Shown piece by piece: positions 35,385 through 64,000 of a DNA stretch of 64,000 bases. This DNA comes from Antennarius striatus. Taxonomy: Eukaryota > Chordata > Actinopteri > Lophiiformes > Antennariidae. The notes below the pieces were generated by a model, which searched no databases, was not told the DNA's origin, and saw only the letters and a list, made by a program, of their open reading frames with translations. Position 1 is the first letter of the stretch. Every line of letters starts with the position of its first letter. The position numbers and the translations under genes are program-made. Where the stretch lies: assembly GCF_040054535.1 (NCBI RefSeq), contig NC_090791.1, positions 15,064,327 through 15,128,326 of the forward strand. Reading direction: 5' to 3'.

Positions 35385-36499
35385 GAATAGAACTCCTAGG
35401 ATATTACACTGTAATGAATTCACACACATGCTGGAAGACATGAAGTCATGGATAGCACTTTGCTTGTAGCGACTGTCAAGCTGTTTTTATTGCTCCCAAA
35501 TTCTACACACAAAACATGTTACCTACAAATCACTCAGTTAAGATTAAATGTTCAAAACTCCCATTTGAGGAAACACAGTTTAAGAATTTGGGCCTGATGC
35601 TAGTTTGTTTTGTATTTGACTTGTTGACTAACCAGGTGTGTAAAACTTACATTGGATGATGTCTCCATATTTTGCATACAGTACTTGAATACTTATGAGG
35701 GGACCCAAGTGATTTTATAACATAATTAACACATAATTATGAAGTTCTTGTTTTTTTTTATGAAGGTTTTGTTCTGAACAAACTGTGGTGAGAAAAAAAA
35801 CTGTAAAACACCAATGGAATCAAGTTGTGTATATTTTTTTTAGACAAATTTTTTGTGTATCTGTTGTTATTTTTGTGTTTCATAGGTCTGAGATGGATCA
35901 TTTGTTGTACGTGAAGACAAGCGTTGTTAGAGGGAAGTCGCGTTTTCAGGTTTTGTTTCATGCACTTTTCCTCTTTTAACACAGGGGGGCATTCGTCTCC
36001 CAGTGTGAAGGAGAAACGCGCCATAAACAATAGCAGAGGAAATAAACCTCATACTTCTAATTACAACAATGGTTTGAGATGTCACTTCTTATATCTACAT
36101 TTAAGCCTTTCTTTTCCTGGGATCTGTTTTGACATGGAGTGTAGAGGCGGAGAAAGTGAAGTGGCAATATTTTCTGATTGCATCTTATATGTACAGCTAT
36201 AGAAACATGATTGCTGCTGTCATCTTCATGTGCCTTTGTTCTTTTTTACCAGAATAAGGCAGGAGAAGGGTCAAATGAAATATTATCAGTAGAATAAATA
36301 TTTTCCATGTAAAATCCAGGGGAGTTGGTGTTTCGCACTAAGTCTTTTCACGTATCATCTTTGCCCTTCAGAGTCTCTGTCTAACGCTGAACACAAATGC
36401 AAAAGATCATTCTCATCTGAGTTATCAATAGGATGCATCATCGCTCAAACCCCCCCCCCCAATCATCATCTTCCGCACCTTCTCCCTCCCTCTCTGTCT
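35385..36499. other. gmip 3' UTR and gmip-LMX1 spacer
   Basis: No gene is recognised. AATAAA candidates for gmip lie at about 36040 and 36295. A C-rich run at about 36450-36460 precedes the likely LMX1 leader. Confidence 0.5.
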
Positions 36500-36753
36500 G
36501 TCCATCTCCTCCCTCTGCGCCTCTTTACGCACAAAACAAGTCAGAGCGCACACACGGGTGGCGGAGAAAACAGGCGAGACAATAAACAATAGTTCGGGTC
36601 ATCATGGTATCTGGATTTTTGCCGTAGCACCAGGCGTGCCGTGAAATGCAGGCGAATAATCTGTAGACGCGTCTGTTCTTCTAGCGGCTCAAAGTTTCCC
36701 CAGGTTTTAATGTTGCCGACCGAGATTTCAGGAGGAGTGTGTTTCACTTCAAG
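36500..36753 (+). other. Probable 5' UTR exon and promoter-proximal region of the LMX1-family gene
   Basis: A GC-richer stretch with CpGs ends in a good donor, CTTCAAG followed by GTAGGA (36754). A matching acceptor TTTGTCTTTCTATAG (36-38 kb gap, ends 38450) precedes the exon with the start codon. The left limit is not known. Confidence 0.4.
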
Positions 36754-38111
36754 GTAGGACTCCGCACCTTCAGAACAGGTTGTCAGTGAAGGCATTCTTG
36801 TGATTTAAATGTTGCTCCTTGAGTTGATGTGTGTCTAACGGTCCTGGAAAAAATGTTTTCTAAGGGGTTTCACCTTATTTCACGTGTTTTCAAAGTGCTC
36901 ATGTAAAAAATAAAAAAATAAAAAAAAGATCGGGCGACCCTGATGTTGGAGGAATTATGAAATTTGAGTGTTCAGTCCACACTCCACTATGAAGTGGTCG
37001 GGAGTCTTCGCTGTTCTCCCTCAGACACGCTGATTTGGAGACTGCTGGGTGATTATGATGGATAATATTTCACACCGACACATCAATTTAGTTTTCTAAC
37101 AAGTGGATAAATCAAAACAAACTGCTGGACAGAAACAGACTTATGTCATTTTAAAAAAAACTTTTAATTGTCGAATTATTGTTTTCAAAGCTTTGTTTAT
37201 TATAAAAACAATTCTTGAACATTATCAGCGTTCATTACTTTGAAATCGAGTAAAGGTTTTTACTCATTATTTCGACATAAAATCAATGTATTGATCTTAT
37301 TAATGACAATCATGAATCTATAAAAGGTATTTATTGAAAAGTTTATTAAATCTTGACATTTATTCCTCTATATACAATAATAATATTATATAAGGTATAT
37401 AATATAAGAATGCCTCATTATACTCTTTATCGATAAAATCCAACTCAATATTATATATATTATATTTTAGGATATTTTATTTATTTTACTTAATTCGTGG
37501 AGCAAAACCTACATACGTTATAAATGAGATTTTATCTGCTTAATTTATATGTCTGATGTAATTTTCTTCTTTTAAAATATAGGCTATAAATACGGCCAAA
37601 TATCGTTATGTGATAAGGCCACAACAATCAAACTTTGTTTTTATTTTCTATGTTTAATGTTGGTTTCCTCAGAAAAGCTTTTCTTCCATGGATTTGATAA
37701 CTTGAAGAGAACTTTGCGCAGTACAAAATCCCGTCAGTGTCTGTTAGTGCGTCTTCTGTAACACAGTACTCCATTTATTAATATTGTTATTGGGAATAGA
37801 TTGACAAAAAAGAAATAAAAGCCCAAAATTAATTGACTGGCCGTAGAAACACTATGAATAAAAGACATAAATATATATTTTTTTAAATAATTAAACAATA
37901 ATTTCAATGTTAATCTAAACAATTCTCTAACAAGTCAATACATGTACAGCACATATACTAAAATATGCTTGTTATTTTCACAAATCCTGTTGTTTTAAAA
38001 CCTTTTGTTATTTTTGTGTGTCTGGTGTGTATGAGGAGCGCAGTGATTATTTTACAAATAATTTGATGACTGACTTTTAAGCAATACTAGACTAAAGTAC
38101 TATTATACTTT

Positions 38112-38114
<3 letters not shown>

Positions 38115-38166
<52 letters not shown>

Positions 38167-38167
38167 T

Positions 38168-38240
<73 letters not shown>
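38115..38240 (+). repeat. (CT)n followed by (GT)n microsatellite
   Basis: CT repeats at about 38115-38153 run into GT repeats to about 38240, then three GAAATGTGTGT units. It lies in the LMX1 5' UTR intron. Confidence 0.9.
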
Positions 38241-38243
<3 letters not shown>

Positions 38244-38478
38244 GAAATGTGTGTGAAATGTGTGTGAAATGTGTGTCTCCTTTTATGTGTGTCTCGTTTT
38301 AATTGTAGTCAAATATTGGATCTGTCTTATCTGTAAAATTTTTCCTTGCAAGTAATGTCCACTCTTCAATTACCTGGTACTCGAACGTGTTTACTGCGGA
38401 AGTCTATCTGATATCCTTCTTTGAAAATGGTGCATTTTGTCTTTCTATAGCGATCACACTGAGGCAAGGAGAGAAGGG

Positions 38479-51810
<13,332 letters not shown>

Positions 51811-54293
51811 CCCTAATAAACTCTTACCCTTTCTCCTCCAAGTCACCTTTCACCTCAGAGATGCAGCTAATGGAGTCTGTCCATCAACATGCTTTAGCAA
51901 CCACTCCATGAAAATGCCTACACCCAAATACAATTCTGAGTTTTTATCACAGGCCCAAATCATTGCAAATGCTAAGTCATTGTCAATTACAAAATTTGCA
52001 GAAGATTTGCATAATGTTCCCATGCATTATCCTTCCTCAATAAGAATCACATGCTGGAAATACATACACTGTAAATTCCAAAATATGTAAAAAGACCTCG
52101 ATTGCTCCTGTTTTATCTATGTAATGTTCAATGAAACACCTTTCACGGCACTTTTCAACAAAAAAAAATCAACAAAGACACTTATTCAAACATTAATATA
52201 TATCTATATATATCTATATCATGAATTACAGATGATAATTGGTTGATGAAGGTGAATTCATCAGTCAAGTTATATGTATTTAGGAGTCTTGGCAGGTGTT
52301 ACAAGCAGCTGAGGGTGTAGCTTAAATTAGCATATTGCATAACTTTTTATTGATAGTAGTTAATAATTTTGTGTTAAAGACTACAATGTATACATACTGT
52401 GTTTGGCTTTAGTAAAATTTTTCTCAGGTTAGTGTGTATGTTTGTGTAACCTGAGCTATAACTCAGGACAGGATTACAATTTAACTAGCCAAATTACTCC
52501 AGGACCATAGATTGCATGGAGGAAGAAACGCTTCATGTAGAGCTAGCATGCCACTCACTTCTGCCAAGGCCGAACAATCCTACACATCTGCTGAGTTCTC
52601 TTGGCCCATGCCCGATCCCTCCACAGAGTATCAAGGCAATCGCTTCAGTAGTTTTTGCATAACAAGGAAATATGTTGAAAAGTTTGTTATCCTGCAACTT
52701 TAAAGATATTAAAAATTCCCCTTTATTTGGATCTACACCAAATTAATGTTCTTTCCTCGCCCATATTACATCTTTCCACCATGTTTTGAGGAAATACAAT
52801 AATAGAATAATTCTGATGACAAATTAACCAACTAATAGATACGGTGAAAACTCACTGTCTTTGACCATTTCAAAAGACATTCTTTGTTTTTCATGGCGAG
52901 CGTGACAGGTAAAATAATGGCCAATAAAAATATATGTAGACATTACACTACAGGGTAATTTGAATAGCCTTATGCGGAAACAGGGTCATGTAAATGAATA
53001 TTGATTCAGTTTAGCCTTCACTTTTATAATGTAATCACTAGCAGTGGAGTAATGACAACCAAGACCAATAATGCGCAAAATTTAGGACACTAGCTACTTG
53101 ATGATGTTTTCCAAATGTAAATGTAAGTATGACTGTGTTACAATTAATTGTTGTAGTCACTTTCTGTAATAGTTTCTTTCTCAAACATCTTAAATTAGAT
53201 GTTGTTAGGTAGATGATTTGTACCTTCTTCTGTGATAAACAGCATATATTTAAAACGTGTCATATTTTGTGTCACAAAGTAGGACTAATGGAATAGTCTC
53301 CAAACTGAAGCTGGATATTAAGTGTTGCAAAAAGAATATGGATCAGATTCACTATGTGGTACAGAATGAAATACGATTAAGGGAAACAGCTTGATTTTGC
53401 ATACCAGTGATCAGCTACAGCTTGTAACATTCTTTCATGACTTTGACTGATTACTGACTCATGGTAATTTTAGTGATATTTTTGTGGATGTAACTTATTT
53501 GTGCGGTATTAGATGACCTTTGATCTTACTTTTTTGTTCAGTGACTGCCAGGTGATGTGCTTTGAATGTAATGTTGCTATATCTTCAATACAATCTGGAG
53601 TTTCACCTTTGGCGTGTACTTGTCTTATTCTCTAAAATGTAGTAAACGATGGTGTACTGATCACTTTTTCATCTGGCATAAACCAACATTATTACAGCTG
53701 AAAAAGACAAATCCTTTTCCCCTCCATATCTTTTATAATTGAACCAGAAAAAGTCCGTTCTGCTTAGTGGTCACAGGGCTCGTAACTCAACATACTCCCT
53801 CTGTCTCTCTCAGTAGTCCTACTGATTAGAAGTGGACAGCCTCCTTTCTCTCCTTCCTTTCTTCCAAGACTCCCTACTTCTCAGTCATTGAGTAGTAGGG
53901 ACAGTTTTTGTGGGAGTGATGCATTCCAGTTTAATATTTAACTCTGACTCAGACCTAGAGAGGGCAAGGATGGGAGGGGCAGATATATACAACTAAACAC
54001 AGCAGGATGAAATCAAATCAAATGAATACTTCAAGTATCGTATCAATTTTAATTAGATACCTGAATTTACAAAAAACTGTCAAAAGGCAATTATGTTAAT
54101 TTCACATGAACATTACATTTATATGACAAGTTAAATAATGATGCAATCAGTATATATTTTACACAACTTTTCTGAACTCATATGACATGGATCTCTTCTC
54201 GATTGAAGACAAACGTATTAAGTAGCACATAGGAAAACAATTTGCTGTTGGGAAGGCAGAGGTAGTCTGTAGATGATTGGAGATCTCTTATTG
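51811..54293. other. LMX1 3' UTR and convergent LMX1-chchd5 spacer
   Basis: AATAAA at about 51822 is immediately after the LMX1 stop, and longer UTR forms are possible. A short (TATATC)n lies near 52195-52220. No coding exon or RNA gene is recognised. The 3' end of chchd5 lies near the right edge. Confidence 0.5.
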
Positions 54294-55200
54294 CTACGAT
54301 GGCTGAGGATCAGGATTCACATCTAGGAAAAAATAGAAATAGAACAAGTCATGGATCCTTTTTCATGTGTATTTCATTCTCAAGATCATGCCCAGTACAT
54401 GACAACAGTGCTACAAAAGTCAGAATAACCAGAATGCACAAAAGTGTGTGATAACATAAACACAGCTCCCCAGAAAAACGCTAAATATGCACAATCCTAT
54501 CATTTATAATCTAATCACTTCAATTCAGAACTGTTTATACTTGACCTGGAGATTTGTATGGTCAAGTGCAGCAAGGATTTACCCATTCCACTGATGTCCA
54601 CGGTCTCTGCACAATTCACAAAGCATGCCACACGTGCTGAGCAGGAGGTGGGTCTGTCCGGGTTCTCCCTCAGACATTTCTCAAATGCCACAAACTCCTT
54701 GGAACATTCCTGTCTGATTTTTTGGATCACTGGACTGTAACAGCAAAGTCATAGGTTACATAAAAATGTGCATTAAGATGTGAGATGAGAGACTGATGGA
54801 CTGACAGCAGATGTTCAGATATACTGCCTTACTGTGATGATGTGCACTGTCCAACCTTCATCTTCAGATGGTGACACTCTTGCTGCCATGTTGATGGGTT
54901 GAGAGCCACACATTCCCCATATTCTTCCATTTCTTTGTGGCAATATTTTGCCGTAATATTCATGGCAGCCTGCCTGAAAAGTAGCAGATTATGTAAATCA
55001 GTCGGCCCAATGGGCCAGCAGTCATCGATCTGGTAAACTTGTTGTAAAATATAAACGCACATGCGATTCATAATTAGCAAGCTGTAGGTTCACGCAAAGC
55101 GGTGAACCTATCTTTGTTTACAGAATATATGTACTCGTATATCAAGTGAACTGAAAGACTAATTGTGGTATTGAATTTTCCGCATTTAATTTTCTTACAT
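54294..55200 (-). CDS. chchd5: CHCHD5, twin-CX9C mitochondrial intermembrane-space protein, 4 exons
   Basis: Reverse-strand exons are 55200-55199 (only the bases AT of the start codon), 54973-54833, 54734-54583 and 54322-54294, giving 107 aa (human 110). The joined N-terminus MQAAMNITAKYC matches human MQAALEVTARYC, and CTSSHPVIQKIRQEC matches CTSSHPIIRQIRQAC. Four CX9C motifs form two CHCH domains: CHKEMEEYGEC, CHHLKMKVGQC, CSKEFVAFEKC and CSARVACFVNC. Such proteins are oxidatively folded by MIA40/CHCHD4 in the intermembrane space; the exact role of CHCHD5 is not settled. The start codon is split by an intron after AT. A downstream in-frame ATG (Met4) could also start a protein lacking MQAA. 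The last exon adds VNPDPQPS. Confidence 0.92.
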
Positions 55201-55758
55201 GTTGGTGTTTAGAAGTTGTCGTACGGGAAGAAGCTGAACAAGGTTATTGAAACTAGATATCTGCAGGAGACGCCATGTTTGTGCGCGACCATCCCGCATA
55301 GCATTGTAACCACTGGTAGTAGGATGGACTACAAGCACACTCTGGATGCTAATTGGTTCAGATTTGTGTCACTCTCCTATTATGGCCACGCCCATACGAT
55401 GACGATATATATTTTTAAAGGGGCCGTTTTTGAAATACGACATTGAAATGTAACTAAGTAGAAATATTTTTAGAAATACATATATTAATTTAATGTTAAA
55501 AATTAAAAAAAACACGATTCAACTTTGTATAAAATATAAATTATTAGTTATTTTCAATTCAATGGTGCCATTCCGATTAACGATTACGTGTCTTTGCGTG
55601 TTGACGTATGCGGAAACAAGTCCGGCTACAAAGCGATTCATTAACGAGATCCATAGACTGGAGCTTTCACCGCTTCGTGTGTAGAATCGTCTTTTAAAGG
55701 CTACAACACGACGGGTGGCGGCGGATGATCGAGGGGACAGGGGAGTGTGCACAGTACA
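55201..55758. promoter_or_regulatory. Divergent promoter region of chchd5 (-) and atp13a1 (+)
   Basis: 558 bases lie between the chchd5 start-codon exon and the atp13a1 ATG. The atp13a1 side has TGACGTATGCGGAAAC, a CRE-like plus GGAA cluster (about 55601-55616). The chchd5 side is GC-richer at 55250-55310. No TATA box was assigned. Confidence 0.45.
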
Positions 55759-63454
<7,696 letters not shown>

Positions 63455-64000
63455 ACTCAATACCAACAATGACAGTCTCCTTTACCAACCGAACTGTAAA
63501 GAGAAAGAGGACTTGGAGAACAAGAGTTAAAGCTGTTGTGTCATGTCAGAGCTGAGATGGCCGTGGTGTGCAGTTCTGTACACTCAGTATATCCCTTCTT
63601 TCCTGCTGCTCAGCCTCACCTCATCCATCTTTGTTTCCACATTTTCATCAGCTTTGTTTAAAATCTTTTTCTGTTTTATTTAAACTGTTGATTTTAAATA
63701 TTCACATCTCTCCATCTTTCTTCCTCTCTCCCTCCCCCCTGCTCCACAAGGCCATGAAGATAGCAGTATTGAGTCAAGTGTGAGACTGTGTGCCAGCTTG
63801 AGAGAAAAACATACAGGCACACAAATGTGGCATTCTCCAAGAGAATTGCAAAAGTGTTTTTTGATTTTTTTTTTATTCCTCTTCTTGATTTTGTAAAAAG
63901 TGAAAAACATCCCTAACAGACTTATAAAGACTTAAAGATACAAACTATGAAGTCTGTCAAGTGGTTTTGTCAATTATAAGTGCTGAAACGTCTACACAAA
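63455..64000 (+). other. atp13a1 3' UTR and downstream sequence
   Basis: It begins directly after the TGA. It is pyrimidine-rich in parts (63710-63740), with no canonical AATAAA that I can assign confidently and no further gene before the window end. Confidence 0.5.

Overview
The window is eukaryotic nuclear DNA, almost certainly from a teleost fish. The genes have many exons with GT-AG introns of roughly 70 bp to 10 kb. Their proteins are vertebrate in type, with fish-style coiled-coil C2H2 zinc-finger genes, teleost SINE/L2-tail repeats, a hAT-type MITE, RTE LINE pieces and many long dinucleotide microsatellites. I cannot name the species. All gene calls come from reading and splicing the sequence by eye and comparing it with family proteins from memory.

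Layout, left to right. (1) 1-943 (-) is the 5' part of vac14, open without an intron up to the window edge. (2) 1208-10771 holds three related C2H2 zinc-finger genes in mixed orientation (+, -, -), separated by SINE remnants and a TA-rich palindromic cluster. (3) 11512-12951 (+) is pgls, 5 exons. An RTE LINE fragment follows. (4) 13952-19951 (+) is colgalt1, 12 exons, ending in an ER-retention RDEL. (5) 23763-35384 (+) is gmip, 21 exons, a GEM-interacting RhoGAP. (6) 36500-51810 (+) is an LMX1-family LIM-homeobox gene closest to LMX1A, with a microsatellite-filled 9.9 kb intron. (7) 54294-55200 (-) is chchd5, 4 exons, whose start codon is split by an intron. (8) 55759-63454 (+) is atp13a1, 25 exons, the P5A ATPase of the ER.

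For every complete gene the spliced length is a multiple of three, phases match at every junction, and predicted lengths are close to the human proteins: PGLS 253 aa, COLGALT1 610, GMIP 1072, LMX1 386, CHCHD5 107, ATP13A1 1196.

These genes do not form a pathway. The order pgls-colgalt1-gmip-atp13a1 recalls human 19p13.11, so this is a conserved syntenic block. The additions are the LMX1 gene and chchd5 between gmip and atp13a1. Human LMX1A (1q23) and LMX1B (9q33) lie in the same paralogon set as COLGALT2 (1q25) and CERCAM (9q34), so the LMX1 copy beside colgalt1 looks like a third whole-genome-duplication paralogue missing from the human block. Three gene pairs are head to head (vac14/znf-1, znf-3/pgls, chchd5/atp13a1) and probably share promoters. 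I found no CRISPR array, operon, rRNA or tRNA gene, and no clearly new molecular system. The most interesting signals are the LMX1 paralogue, an inverted copy of its own LIM exon end inside its intron, the intronless vac14 5' end, and several palindromes.
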